From NCBI GenBank assembly GCA_025738555.1, contig JAOVFP010000011.1:3038001-3102000 (forward strand): a DNA stretch of 64,000 bases, written 5' to 3'. The position numbers were made by a program, and so were the translations under genes. Within the stretch, counting starts at the first letter, position 1, and the number at the start of each line of letters is the position of its first letter. The DNA is from Cyathus striatus. Its lineage: Eukaryota > Basidiomycota > Agaricomycetes > Agaricales > Nidulariaceae. Of the stretch, positions 36,657 through 49,357 are shown one piece after another. The notes under the pieces were generated by a model. It did not search any database and was not told the origin of the DNA. It saw only the letters and a list, made by a program, of their open reading frames with translations.

Positions 36657-36850
36657 GAGTACAAATTTCTTATAGTTGAGTTTGTTGGAACTTGGTATGG
36701 TATGAGTGTAGAATCGTGAGGTTCACAGAGTAAGGGGGGAAGAACTGTGTTGATGTTGCTATGCTGTCATTTTATACTTATACCCAGGCCTAAATCATGC
36801 ACTGATGGAGGACATTAATAGCAGACCTGTCAAGTTTCAGTTTCTTCTCT
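36657..36850 (-). promoter_or_regulatory. Promoter of NLR copy B
   Basis: This region is the inverted counterpart of 63470-63660 upstream of copy C. On the minus strand the shared order is TAGGCCTGG, AAGTATAAAATGACAGC (TATA box at ~36776-36771), a pyrimidine-rich stretch with CTTCCCCC, then ATTCTAC...CTCATACCA and CAACTATAAG before the ATG. Conservation in both copies suggests a functional core promoter. Confidence 0.65.
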
Positions 36851-37380
36851 AATGGGCATTCGTACTGCCAGGCATCTTGTTCATTTATCATGTCTACATG
36901 GTATAAATAGCATGAATGCTCATGTGGAATCACCACGAGACCAGTGACAGAACTAATAGAAGACTTACTGCCTGATGCTCGAAGTAAGAAACACTTCAAT
37001 AATAGAAAACGGTCTGTGTCGTTTCCACGCTCAGATCTCATAATCAAGGGCAATAGTTAGCACGGAAGATGTCGAGTGTGAGAACGCCCTGCATATCGGG
37101 TGAGTGTTGAACACCGATTGATAAAAGATAAGACGAAGACATGGTGTGGCCATGTTACTAATTCATGCAAGAAGCACACACTAAATATGATGAATACAAC
37201 ATCGAGTACGCACTGGTATGTTCTGCTCGGATGAATTTGTCCCCCATTAACCTATTCTATCTCACAAAACCATACTTAGGCCGTGAAAAACAGCTTTTTT
37301 TCGTTAATTAAAGCAATAACAAATGTTAGAGTCTTAGGTGCTCCATGCTATTCGAAGGTCAGAACAGAGTTAAAGGTCGT
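36851..37380. other. No gene recognised
   Basis: The composition shifts here from AT-rich to mixed. An 87-codon minus-strand frame (36790-37053) has no recognisable domain and overlaps the promoter, so it is not called. Confidence 0.4.
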
Positions 37381-37399
37381 GAGTCGAAGAACTCAAGGG

Positions 37400-38480
37400 G
37401 CAAGCGCGCATAGCGAACGAATCCGATCGTGTGACTATTTTTACTTTCACTCAAACGCCAAAACTCTTCTTCAACTAGCAAAGTGCCATCTTGCACAAGG
37501 CGACCGACGTAACTGCCAGCTCTTCCCTTTACATTCCTTGCTCCTCGGAACCCACAATTTGCGAACGTGCAAGCCAAGCAGCTAGAGCAGATGTTGAAGA
37601 ACGTCGAAATGCCATGAGGGAATTTCAGGGTGATGTGGAGGGAGTGGAGTATTGGAGCATGGGGCTGGAGCTGGCAAGGGGGTTTGGGGAGGGGACTAGA
37701 GTCTAGGATGGCTTGGATATATGCCGTTTAATTTCTTTGATGGGGTTCTATGCTTAGGGTTGACTATGTTTCTAGCGATGTATTGGTCCTCAATCTGGTC
37801 GTCTTATCCAATGAACTACCTCGTCCATGCACCATCGTGCCCCAGCACTTTCTTTTGACCCTGCCCATGCCCCTGCTCAGCGGCTGTGCAAACATGTGAA
37901 GGACGTTGAGAGGTTTGGGGGGGAGGAAAATGTCGTGTCAAAGCTGCGAAGTGGAGGAAGCTGCACAGCTGTATTTGGTGGGCTGAGGAGCAGGTATGGG
38001 GGTGGGATTAACAAGACCAATACATTCCCTAAGGTACGTCTCCCGCCTCCCCTCCGCTTCTCACAGAATGATACTCATAAGCGATACAGATGGGACAATC
38101 CAAATCCACCCTAGCTGATACCCCAGCCTTCCTCGTACTGTTCCCCAACTCCTTTGAACCTTCCCACACACGTGCTTCTATCCACCTCAATCTCGAACAT
38201 ATCGACACATCAGTAACCCTACGCTGAAGATGTACGAGAGTAAGGTACCTTCTGGTCATAACGAAGAAACATCCAATCTTATAGTTGAAGCCAAGTCCTC
38301 GGAACCACAACAGTGTGAACGACATGCAGATGTAGAAGACATGGACGGCGGTGGAATGGTTGTGATGGGCAGCATGGGTAGCATGAGCCCCCTTGACCTC
38401 ACGGAACTGTTTAGTCATTTCCGCAGCCATGGAAGTAGGAGATGCAGGAAGGTATCTGTTTATGTTCCCTCCTTGGATTT
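37400..38480 (+). pseudogene. Decayed copy of the TPR/DnaJ gene
   Basis: In order along the plus strand there are matches to the gene at 50937-53541: NAKTLLQLAKCHLAQGD (~37456), QAKQLEQMLKNVE followed by GMGLELARG (~37570-37690), ALSFDPAHAPAQRLCKHVKDVERF (~37845-37915), and the C-terminal part EETSNLIVEA...MGSMSPLDLTELFSHF (~38265-38430). The pieces lie in different frames with stops. The exon order is kept, and GT-like junctions suggest a genomic rather than a retroposed copy. Confidence 0.7.
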
Positions 38481-38499
38481 CTGGGATCCTTAGATACAT

Positions 38500-38865
38500 T
38501 TGAAGAGTTTTATATGTGTAATTCCCACTACCTTTTAAGGTAGTAGGGTTATGTAGGGTGATGAGAACTTGTTTTTTGCAGAGCGAACACCTCCCATCAA
38601 CCGGAGTTTGAATACATGTGGTTGCCAAAAATGATGGCAACCAACAGCAATTCCCACATATAACAAGAATGGTTTCTTGCATCGTCGAGCGGCCCGGGTT
38701 GTAGCACGTTACACACAGCTCAGAATACCTCGAAAATTTGATTAAATATTTTAAATAGTACGAACTACGTGTATGTAAAGTTAAGATTGAATTTAATATC
38801 TTGGTGGTATATTATAAGCAATTTTTCTATGAAGCCACATTTTCTTAATGGAAATGGGTGACTTT
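38500..38865. other. No gene recognised
   Basis: Intergenic sequence. A short palindrome (CTACCTTTTAAGGTAG) lies near 38530. Confidence 0.4.
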
Positions 38866-39595
38866 CCGTAGGAATTTATTCACATTTATTTTGAATAGAT
38901 TCAAATAGATTGCTGTTCGCTGAGATGCCGATCCTCGCTTATTGTCGCGTAGTTGGAGGTGGGACCATACAGACCATCATAGATTTTGAAGTCTATGGAG
39001 GACTTAAGACCCCTCGCCAGATTTTTAAGTCTTAAATAAACCTTGCTAAGGCTCGCTTAGTCCACTTAATTTCCCTTGATCTTCCTTTTGTAGGTGAACT
39101 GACATCCAGCTTATGACATAGGTGCCATGGTCCATTTCAGACTTGCAAGTTCCATGGATTCCACGAATTTCTAGAGAACGCAACATATCATATGCACTCC
39201 CAAGTCCTTCCTTTGTCTCCAAAAAATTTAATCACTAGTTCTTTTAATATATAATGAGTCCTCCTAACAGATATCTTGCATAATTTTGTTATTTTACATA
39301 TGGTAAATGTATTCCAGTGGTCTTCAAGTCCTCCCAGAATCTAGAGGATGTAATGAAAAGTAGCAACATTGAAGTCCACTATTGTTAATAAAAATGTAGC
39401 CACTTTGACTCTTAAAAGGCCTGCCATGGTGTAATTTTGCAAGGGGAGAGCAGAAGTTTCAGGGTATTTCTGTTGATAATAGATTGTAATATAATTGGCT
39501 ATGGGAAAATGATATGAAATAGACATAGGTTTTCAAACTCCAATCTATTAAATATTCAAGTCTATTTGGAATAGAATCCCTACAGAAAGTCACCC
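38866..39595. mobile_element. Inverted-repeat element (730 bp)
   Basis: GGGTGACTTTCCGTAGGAAT on the left matches the inverse of ATTCCCTACAGAAAGTCACCC on the right, and ~60 bp of arm follows (GAATAGA, TCAAATAGATTG). The flanks show no clear duplication. The class is unknown. Confidence 0.5.
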
Positions 39596-41000
39596 AACAA
39601 TTCATTGACCAGCAGAGTATGGAAAGCCAGAGCACCATGCTCCAAGCCACCAATAGAAATCAAGTTCCGCCCTTCGGCAGCTTGCTTGCTGATTATGGAT
39701 CTTGATTTTATATTCAGCTATTCTCTTCGGTTACTAAATTTTGGTTTACATTTGGTTTACATCTTCGGGCGCTGGTCAAGAGTCTTCTCTAGTCATCTTG
39801 AATCTTATAACTGTTATTGAAAACCATCTTAGACCAACGTAGAGCAGCCTAGCAGGTGTTTCGCCTGCACTACAAATCTCAAGATTTTACTAATTTCATT
39901 ATCATAAGCACACGAGCATTATTTATATTACATAATCAACTGATGCGCGTGTCAACACGTTGCTTGCGTTTGCTCTCCCCTCTCACTCACCCTCTTCCAC
40001 TAGTTCCCTCCAATGCCGACACTTTCACATCACCGAATGCTGCAATTACACACCAGGAACTCAAGACCGTCGGTATTGTGCATTACCAAGAGCCACTTAA
40101 TACTGCAATTTGTCTTACTAACAGCCATTGTGGAAGGGGGAGGAGACACGGGAATCTGTTGGCGGGAGCCTGTGTGTTAGAGTACAAGTAAACGAAGCTC
40201 TGGCAAGTGAAATGTGGTCCGTTAGACCACGTGAGAGACGCATTCAACGGATTATGTAATCCATGCGCGGAGATAAATGCAACATGTTTAAATGTCACAG
40301 GAGCAAAGTGTGGAGGGAAAAGGGAAAGGACAAGTGTGAGGAATACTTAGCTAGTTAGAAACACAACACGAGACAAAAGATTTAAGAATAAAAGCAGTTG
40401 ATCTCAGCTCAAAGCGCAGCTCCAAAGATAATACCAAGTGAACAGAAGATGTATTTCTCCCTCAGTGGGGAGTGGTTTATGTACAAATGAGAGATTCGAA
40501 AGCCATTGACAGGAGCTGGACAGCTCCCTTGAAACTCGTGCCAACGTGCTTCCTCCCTCAAGTAACCCCATTGCAGTTGTTTATCAAAACCTATCAAGAA
40601 AAACTTTTAGTAAGCACGATTCACAAAGAAAACAACTTAGCCTATTAGAGTTCTCAAGTCATTGGTTCACTGGCACAGACTGCTCATGACCGAAATTCAT
40701 GAGTAACTCAAGAATTTCAGCCATACCATGTCATTGCTCCAGTCTCCCTCCCCTAGTCTTTTTCTTCATAATTTTCTTTCAATTCATTGGTATGCTCTAT
40801 GTTTTGAGCTTTCCCTTTTTTTCCAATGATCTATGATCTCAATAACACTAATTTCGGCTCTATTCAACTATTCCTCATTAAGTATTTTCTTTAAAAATCA
40901 TGTATCTACTTCTTCCCAATTCAAGTGAAAATTAGTCCCTCCTTTTTCTTGACACCTTAGAACACCCAAGGTTGAATAGATGCTCACCGACTTGCTAACT
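39596..41000. other. No gene recognised
   Basis: Contains one terminus-like match (GTATGGAAAGCCAGAGCACCATGC at ~39608) to the family at 24544-28110. Open frames at 39856 (+) and 40597 (-) have no domain and no splice context that I can support. Confidence 0.4.
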
Positions 41001-41135
41001 AATTTCTTTGTTTAGGCCTCAACCCACCTTTTACCTCTACACCAAATTGTTACATAGATTATGAATTATTCTTAACACTATGTGCAATGATCTAGATACA
41101 CATATGATGGTACTTCACTAACATGCTAGAGTGTA
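41001..41135 (+). repeat. 135-bp direct repeat, left copy
   Basis: Nearly identical to 42745-42879 (AATTTCTTTGTTTAGGCCTC to CATGCTAGAGTGTA). The two copies bracket the hAT-like element at 41236-42716 and its flanks. Confidence 0.85.
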
Positions 41136-41235
41136 TGGAAAGCCTAACAACCATGCTCAACTCCATCAAATGGAATTGATTTCTGACTATCGGCTTCTCC
41201 GGCTCTTCGGTTAATGCTTAAGTTACACTCTGTGC

Positions 41236-42716
41236 TAGTGGTGTTGGGGTTTGGTTCCGAACCTAGGTTTGAACGCGAACCCATGAAGAACTGGACTGAT
41301 GTTCGGTCCAAAGTTCGACCGTCTCAGGGGAACCGAACTGCATGTCCAGTTCTTGGTTCTCCATAATGTAGTTTTCTCTGAACACATTCGGACCTGTAAT
41401 ATAGATTAGATTTTTTTTGCTTTAATATAATGAACTAAGTATGTAGTATCTCGATGACTGTGGTCCATTCGGAACTTCAGCACAGAATGTCATTAGTCAG
41501 CAATGCGGATCAGTATTGCAATATGTCCATGTCGATCATTGGACTCCAAGCTTCAGCTTTCAGCACTCAGCCTTCAAGCATCTCTTCAGTGATCAACTGC
41601 TTGGCCTGTGACAGTGCAATGTCATCTATTCTGCAATGGCATCGACAAGAGGTAGTACAAAACGCGACACTATACTGATCGAGTAACTGTAACACACATA
41701 CACAATAACGATACAGACACCCCAGCCTCTGAGTTCTCGCAATTCACAGTCACGAACTCATACCGTGATCCTCAGGCTGCCTTATGGAATGACGAGATGT
41801 CAGAGGAAGTATTTGACAACTTCCTCGCACAGTTTCCGAGCCCTAAGCGGCCACTGTAGTATTATAGGTACTTTACATACATCTATGTAGTTATCCTCCC
41901 TTTCACTGCAAAATCCAGCTCATTGCTCAAGACACCACAAATATGATTCAAATCTTCTCCTGATACAGAATTTTAGCAGACAGTAGAGTATATTCAATTG
42001 GCAACAGGTCTGAGGGGTCTGAGGTATGTACATTCTCGCAAACAAATATTTAGTCTCTTTAGATTGACTAGCTTGTGATACAAGACGATACAATTGCATC
42101 CTGCCATCCCCTCCCTTCGACCTTTCTTCTCTCTCTGCTGCAAGACTGGTGTATTGCACACTGCCTGGTAGATCTCTTTACGTCAGATGGCTGAAAATTG
42201 TATTGCAATATCTTCAAGTCAGACTGTGCGACAGCAACTCTGTGCTCTACTTTGAAGCTGCTCAGGCTGTGTGGTGGTGGCTAGTGAGTTCTTTAATATA
42301 AATACACACTTCAGGGTGAATCTGGACTGAACAATTGAGTTCCACACTTGACGCCTGCCACTTCTTGTCTTGTTCTACTCCTTCCATTCTACTTTAGTAC
42401 ATATTTAACTTCTGTTTTTTTCTAGATACACAAGTATGTCTATTGAAATAAAGTTGGTCCTTAAATGCACATAAAGCACTAATTATTGTCATCTTTACGC
42501 TACTAATTCATTACAATAAGTCAGAAAGAAAAAAAAAGGATTCTTGGTCCGGTTCAACATTTGAACTCGCTCTGAACCTGAACCGGACCCCAGTGAACCT
42601 GAACCTCAAGTCCAGTTCTAGGTTCGGTGAAGGGGCCTGAACCGGACCTCAGGTCCAGTTCAAGGTTCAGAGAAAACTGTCTCTGAACCGGACGGAACCG
42701 AACCCCAACACCACTA
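41236..42716. mobile_element. hAT-like non-autonomous element
   Basis: A perfect 8-bp target duplication CTCTGTGC (41228-41235 and 42717-42724) and TIR TAGTGGTGTTGGGGTT. The TAGTG tip and 8-bp duplication are hallmarks of the hAT superfamily. Subterminal regions are packed with GGTTC/GAACC motifs (CCGGTTC, AGTTCTAGGTTC, GAACCGGAC) typical of transposase-binding repeats. No transposase is encoded. The interior at 41440-42540 has no recognised gene. Confidence 0.82.
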
Positions 42717-42744
42717 CTCTGTGCAAACCCATATCTGCTTCGAA

Positions 42745-42879
42745 AATTTCTTTGTTTAGGCCTCAACCCACCTTTTACCTCTACACCAAATTGTTACATA
42801 GATTATGAATTATTCTTAACACTATGTGCAATGATCTAGATACACATATGATGGGACTTCACTAACATGCTAGAGTGTA
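42745..42879 (+). repeat. 135-bp direct repeat, right copy
   Basis: See 41001-41135. It differs in a few bases (GATGGGACTT against GATGGTACTT). It is too long for a target duplication, so it indicates a segmental duplication or a recombination product around the hAT-like element. Confidence 0.85.
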
Positions 42880-43254
42880 GTGAGCAAATAGACGCTACTG
42901 CACTCTGTACGTTTTGTATGCCTTCATATTAATAGTATATCAGTAGCATTAATTAATGACACTTTGATAGTAGGGCTGTACACCATACCATATACGGTAT
43001 ACGGGCATACACAATACGGTCACAATACGGTTACAGTATGTCTGTAACCATACCATACTTGAACATTTTTTACATCTCGAAAAAACGGTACAGTACTGTC
43101 AACAGTCAAATATGGTATATACGGTTGATACAGCACATTTCAATTTTGTATATACAAGCTGGATAAGCGGAAAGAAGTACTATAGTTCTAATTAATAACA
43201 TTAAAACTATCCTGTGCTGCTTCCACTGGCATGAAGAGTACAGAGTTGATACTT

Positions 43255-43380
43255 TGCCAATATCAATGTACATATGGTCTCTGCAGAAAGGCTTGCATGA
43301 CATAACAAGACAGTATCTCGGCCCCCAGAGAACACTCTCTCGACACCAACTGCAGATCCTATGATAATACATGAGGACAT
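43255..43380 (-). pseudogene. hAT transposase C-terminal (dimerisation) fragment
   Basis: On the minus strand the frame VGVERVFSGGRDTVLLCHASLSAETI is the conserved C-terminal hAT dimerisation motif. Only ~40 codons are recognisable; nothing of the DDE catalytic part remains. A 70% similar piece occurs at 61193-61300. Confidence 0.75.
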
Positions 43381-45814
43381 ATCACAATGTCAGAACATGT
43401 AGCACTATAGCTTCGCAGTGTTCTTAGAACGCTTCCCACGACTGAAACCTGAATGTGCCAATTACTATATAGAAGATTAAAGAAGTTTTAACAACATACC
43501 TGAGTGAACATCCTGAATAGACTCATTCTGTCCAGACTTTGCAGAGTCCATAGTTGAATTGAACGAAGTTCTGGTGTGAAAACAAAGCGGCAAGAATGTA
43601 TAAATCGATAGAATCAATGGTGAGTGTGTAGAGACAGAGTGTTAAGCTCAGAGTACGAGTTTGAGGTGTTGAAAAACTTGATTAAAATGAGTTGTAGAAA
43701 ATACCGAGGCTTATATACCGAATGAAAACAATTAATCCTGAAACGTGTAAGTTAATACAGAACACAGGTGAACAAAGATCTCGGATGAAGGAATGGAAAG
43801 TAAATAAAGTAACATAGCTGAAACACGAAGAAAGAATTGAAATAAATTGGGGGAGCTTGGTTTTGAGGGATAGTGTAGAGGTACTGTCAAACTTCAGGGT
43901 TTGATTCTACAAGCGGTGCCGGAGAGGTCTTGACATGTCGAAATGTTCCTCGGAGTTGGGTACAATGTCGGGACAGTGCATGAATATGTATATTTTAAGA
44001 AGGGCCAGGGAGAAAGTGCGGAGAGGGAGGGATTGAGTAGACAAGTTGAGACGTGGGCGGAATGCGTACTGACGCTTCACTCGAATGTGATCCAGATAAT
44101 TACATAATCCATGACTTCCAACCAAATACGATACTTCAGGATTACATCTTATCTCAAAAATTAATTTGCTCGCTCATATGCTAGACTAATTATACCGTAA
44201 ACCGTACAAGACCGTAATACGTCCATAATAGTACAGGTACTATATATGAAGTTCCGAGTGTGGAATAATTCACTGTAACCGTAATTCGGCTGTGTCATAA
44301 ACTCGGGGCGCCGTAATCCCCAAATTTTCTGTTTTTCTTAATTATTTCTGCATACATAGGTACTATCTCATGTTAGAATTATGTATGTGTTTTTAAAATA
44401 AACATATGACTTGTTATCGTTATTTTATAGTTCATTTTCTGTCGATTCGTCCTCTTATCTGTTCATCTCGAGAAATTCCCACGCTTAGCAAATGCGAGCG
44501 AATGGGAGATCTTTTCATAGGGATGTTATCTGTAGTATTTTAATATGATTTTATTATATATACAGTGTTACTTTGTGAGCAAGAACTTCATAGGTTATGC
44601 TGTCACTTCGGGGCGTCGTAATTCCGAAAATTCCTGTATTTTTTTTTAGTTTTCTCTACATATATATAGGTACTTTTGCATATAATTATGTATATGTTTT
44701 TGCACAAACATATATGCTATCATTGTTATTTTATGACCCATTTTCTGTCAGTTCTTTCTCTCGTCTTCTTAATCAACGAGATTTCCCACGCTTACTGAAG
44801 GAGAGCGAAAAGGGGAAATCAGAGCTGGCCTCTTAGCAAAACGAAATAAACCAAGGGCGAAACAAAACTATTGGGTTGTCAAAGGCTAGAGCTGGTTAAC
44901 ATGAAACGATCAAATATCTTGGTGCAACAAAACGGCCAGCTTTGATTTCCCCAAATAAGAGGCACATTCATAGGGTCCCACTTTTGGGCATTGCAATTCC
45001 GAAAAACTCTTCGTTTTTTTTTTTTCATTTTTTCTCCATAAATATGTACTACTACATACCATAACCAATGTATATATCTCTTTAAAAAACATCCTATTAT
45101 TGTTGTTTTATAGCACATTGTCCATCACGTCTTCCTCTCATTTTCCTTTTCTGATAACTTTCCCACACTAACGGATGCGAGCGAATAAGAGCAGGTGTGT
45201 CCTTGGTATGTCCATTGTAAGGGTTTCTTTTTCTTTTTTACATCTGTAGTTCAGTCAATTTTTGCATTACATACTACAATATACTTAGTGTTTTTGTGAT
45301 TCATTTCGGGGTGTACAGCTTTGCGAGGCTCGAGGTTTTAGATACTAGTAAACTCTATTAACTCGTATACTTTCTAATTTTGTGTGGGAACTCATTCCAA
45401 TGAAGAGACAAAAGACAAATCACTGATAATTGTGGAATGAAATGATAATAACTTATAGTCACAAAAGTTATTGCATTTACATAAATATAAATGGATTTGT
45501 GTTTTAATAAGCTAATCTGTGTTCATGATGTATATAATAATCTAATTCAAGTGTGCACACTCAAGCACTCAAGCTCAAGCCTCATTTAATAGCATATAAT
45601 TCAGCAAGTGCTCATGAATATCACTTTTCAGCATGTGTAATACAATATATTTGAAGTCACTACACAAATGAAACACATGATAGTATTCATGAGAGTGCCT
45701 GCCGGAAAGAGCATACATACAAGCATCAGGAAAAACCCCATCAGCTAAATTAGTGATATTAGTAGAAATAAGCTGTACCCTTGTCCAAATTTTACTAATA
45801 ATAGGTAATTCATA

Positions 45815-46010
45815 CTTAATTGTACTTATATTGCCTATTGTGAGGCATAATAAGTGTTCATAAGTTTGGTACAATAAAAAAGCAAACTTACTTGTACTTA
45901 TATTACCCATTGTGAGGCATGATAAGTGTTTATAAGTTTGGTACAATGGCAAAGCACACTTACTTGTACTTATATTGCATAGTATGAGAATGATAAGTGT
46001 TCATAAGTTT
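45815..46010. repeat. ~80-bp tandem repeat (2.5 copies)
   Basis: The unit ACTTACTTGTACTTATATTG ... TGATAAGTGTTCATAAGTTT is repeated with small changes. An overlapping 125-codon minus-strand frame is explained by this repeat and is not called as a gene. Confidence 0.7.
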
Positions 46011-47300
46011 TACAGAAATTAACCACTGTTATGAATTTAAGACATTAATCAATTTTAGCCAAATTTTAGCATACTATACTAGCTATACTTAAAGCAAGCC
46101 AATTCCATTTCAGAGAATTTCATCTTGAGCACTTTGCATCAAGTTTAATTCCATATTATGAAATTATATGTGTTCTATATGTATTACATTTAAAGGCTGA
46201 AGTCATACATCACAATATACACATGTACAATACTTTCTAGTATGATTAAATTGTAGTTAAGAGCCAATATCATAGTGGGGAACACATAATATAAGTAGCC
46301 CACATCATTTTTAATTGAGGGAAACATATGGTACACACAAGTTAGATGTTACCATAGCATTGTATGAACCAAGTACAAACATTAAAGGTTTAAACGGTTA
46401 AGTTCAAAGGCAAGCGAGAAAGCTAGCACATGATCGATTCACTGTGTTTGGCCTTGATTGTATCACGTGCATGTTGAACTTGACATGTCGTCATACACTC
46501 CTTTCAATTCCCCCACCTCACCTTCATTCCTCTCCCTCCTTCCCCTGCCTGTCACTTTGGCCCGTTCATTTGGTAAACTCTGGCTTCTACTTTGAGATCT
46601 GACTCATATATGTGCTCCTCTGCTTCCCTGCTACCCTTATCTTACACCTGTCTCTCACATGCTGTGCAAGTCTGCATCTCTGCCCATTGTATAACTGGTA
46701 TTGACAATCTTTCTTTGGTATGTATTTGAGTTGTCTTCCTTTTAAGTGTATGCTTATCATGTACAGGAGCACTACAGTTGCTGTCATTCAATGAGTGGTA
46801 CTGCTGGATGATGGAGAGGGGGGGATATGGGTGGATATGTGGGGCTGGATGTTGTGGGGTGAGTGGTACTGCTGGATCATGGAAATAGAGGGATATGTGG
46901 GGCTGGATATTGTGGAGTGCATAATGTTATATCTTCAGTGGATTGTTGTAATTAGATATGTTATTTATATCTGTAACCACTTTGTTGTAATACAATAATA
47001 ATATATGATTAATTGACACCTATTATACTGTACTGAGTGAAAGCAAAGTGTCCTTATAAGCATCAATTTATGTGCATATTACACTTTAAATGAACTTCTC
47101 AGTCCTTATCTGAACTATAATTGTGCAGATAAGGTACTAAAATGTACTTATTTTTTCAAAATAAGTAGGGGGCCTCACTATTTTACCTTATTGTCCTTAG
47201 AGTCCTTATTTTAACTATTTTCTACTTATCTGAGCCAAAATTCAAGATTATTTGCTAATATAGCTGTTGAGGTTTTTCCTGATGTCAAATAATAAATGAC
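46011..47300. other. Interior of the TA-flanked element; no gene recognised
   Basis: AT-rich with short open frames. A G-rich duplication (GAGTGGTACTGCTGGAT at ~46792 and ~46860) is present. No transposase motif was found. Confidence 0.4.
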
Positions 47301-47676
47301 AATAGACAACATAACCTATGAAGTTCTTGCTCACAAAGTAACACTGTATATATAACAAAAACATATTAAAATACTACAGATAACATCCCTATGAAAAGAT
47401 CTCCCATTTGCTCACATTTGCTAAGTGTGGGAATTTCTCGAGATGAACAGATAAGAGGACGAATCGACAGAAAATGAACTATAAAATAATGATAACAAGT
47501 CATATGTTTATTTTAAAAACATATACATAATTCTAACATGAGATAGTACCTATGTATGCAGAAATAATTAAGAAAAACAGAAAATTTGGGGATTACAGCG
47601 CCCCGAGTTTACGACACAGCTGAATTATGGTTACAGTGAATTATTCCACACTCAGAACTTCATAACTATATGGATA

Positions 47677-49221
47677 TGAAGTTCCGAGTGTGGAATAATT
47701 CACCGTAACCGTAATTCAGTTGTGCCGTAAAATTGGGGCGTCGTAATTCCTAAAAACCCTCTATTTTTCATTTTTTTCTCCATACATAGGTACTGTTGCA
47801 TATTAGAATTCATGTATATGTCTTTTATAACAACATACACCCTATAATTGTTGTTTTATAATACATTTTTGTCACTTCTTCCTCTCGGCTTCCTTCTCCG
47901 AGACCTCTCCCACACTAATGGAGGTGGGCGAATAAGAGGTACTTACATCCATAAGGATGGCTGTTTTTTATCACCATTTAAGTATATTTTTGCAACACAT
48001 GCACGCACACAGATAATTTTTATAATTGTGAACTTAGAAGTGGAATTAGAGACGATGTAAAACTTAGTTAGATTCTCTGTGGAGTATCTACAGGGATTTA
48101 TATATTGATATATTTAAATTAGGAAAGAAATTGTATATCGGACAATGTAATGAAGAGGAATAAAAAGGAAATAGCCTGAAACATTTATAAGCATGGAAAA
48201 CTTGAGTAGGAAAGTTCAGTGAGTTGAGGTTTGCAAGGAGACAACTTTTCTTGTCACACATCAGGGTCTTGGTGTCTGTGCCGATGTCAGACCTATTTTG
48301 AGAACACTGAGTGTCGCAGGATATAGGCATATGCCAGATCGATGCACGAATAGATACAAAATGAGGAATGTTTGTGTGAGAGAGAGTGGGGGTGCTGATG
48401 ATTGGAGAACGCGAGCGGAATGCATACAGACACATCAATGTAGCGTGATGCGTGATCTGGCAATTAGGTAATATGACTTGCAACATCTTCAGGTATCGAA
48501 ACAAACTGAGATTCGCAGGGCAGGCAGTTTGCCTACTCTACAATCGACTACTAGTAGCAAGGAAGTATTACCTGCACAAAAGATATATAATAGCATAAAT
48601 ACTGCACGCATACAGATTATTAGCACACTTCACCATCCTCTGTCAGGTTTGTAGAGACAACTTAAGACATTTCAGCTGCACAAATATATTTAAATGGAAG
48701 GTACAAGTGAAGAGATAGCATATGTATGGTATTACTACATGGATCCATGTAAGTAGCCGTTAAAATGGTGACATATGTAACATACATTGGTATAGAATTG
48801 CTTTCTCTCATTCACAACAAAAATATTAAATATAGAGGGACACTTCTCACAAAGCTATATACTTCGAAATGATTTATGAAAGCACTAATCCTACTGTAGT
48901 GTGTAATTGTTAATACAAAGATAGACATGTATAAAAATGGAACCCTACATTAGACATACCTCTTATTCGCCCACCTCCATTAGCGTGGGAAAGGTCTCGG
49001 AGAAGGAAGCCGAGAGGAAGAAGTGACAAAAATGTATTATAAAACAACAATTATAGGGTGTATGTTGTTATAAAAGACATATACATGAATTCTAATATGC
49101 AACAGTACCTATGTATGGAGAAAAAAATGAAAAATAGAGGGTTTTTCGGAATTACGATGCCCCAATTTTACGGCACAACCGAATTATGGTTACGGTGAAT
49201 TATTCCACACTCAGAACTTCA
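47677..49221. mobile_element. TA-flanked long-TIR element, copy 2
   Basis: Same TIR family as the preceding copy (TGAAGTTCCGAGTGTGG; TA at 47675-47676 and 49222-49223). Arms of ~275 bp at 47677-47950 and 48950-49221; the interior is ~1 kb and non-coding. It stands 14 bp downstream of copy 1 in tandem. Together they fill one insertion site in the hAT relic. Confidence 0.75.
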
Positions 49222-49357
49222 TATACGGATGTAAGCCATACCGTAATCATACCATATTAAATTTACTTTTCAGCTCTTATGGGACGGTTACGGAGCTGTA
49301 TATATGGTCACCATACACCTGTACTATACAGGTACGGTGTACAGCCCTATACTAATC

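Larger units (their letters stand above)
44247..47662. mobile_element. TA-flanked long-TIR element, copy 1
   Basis: TIRs start TGAAGTTCCGAGTGTGG and are flanked by TA on both sides (44245-44246 and 47663-47664). The inverted arms of ~330 bp (44247-44580 and 47310-47662) contain CGTAATCCCCAAATTTTCTG and GAGATCTTTTCATAGG-type blocks. The interior includes two truncated copies of the same arm (from ~44600 and ~44940) and a tandem repeat at 45815-46010. TA duplication suggests a Tc1/mariner-like mechanism, but no transposase is visible. Confidence 0.72.
42971..49349. mobile_element. hAT element relic with later insertions
   Basis: Tips TAGGGCTGTACACC and GGTGTACAGCCCTA. Subterminal CGGTA/TACGG motifs (TATACGGTATACGG, CGTAATACG, GGGACGGTTACGG) fill both ends. 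A C-terminal hAT transposase fragment lies at 43255-43380. The right arm is split at a TA by the elements at 44247-49221: the unsplit relative at ~62080-62150 reads through this point. The outer 8-bp flanks (TTTGATAG and TACTAATC) do not match, so one end may be rearranged. Confidence 0.7.

Noticed and set aside
36790..37053. 87-codon minus-strand frame near the NLR promoter
   Set aside because: Overlaps the conserved promoter block and lacks any domain or splice support.
45575..45952. 125-codon minus-strand frame
   Set aside because: Explained by the ~80-bp tandem repeat and lying inside a non-coding element.
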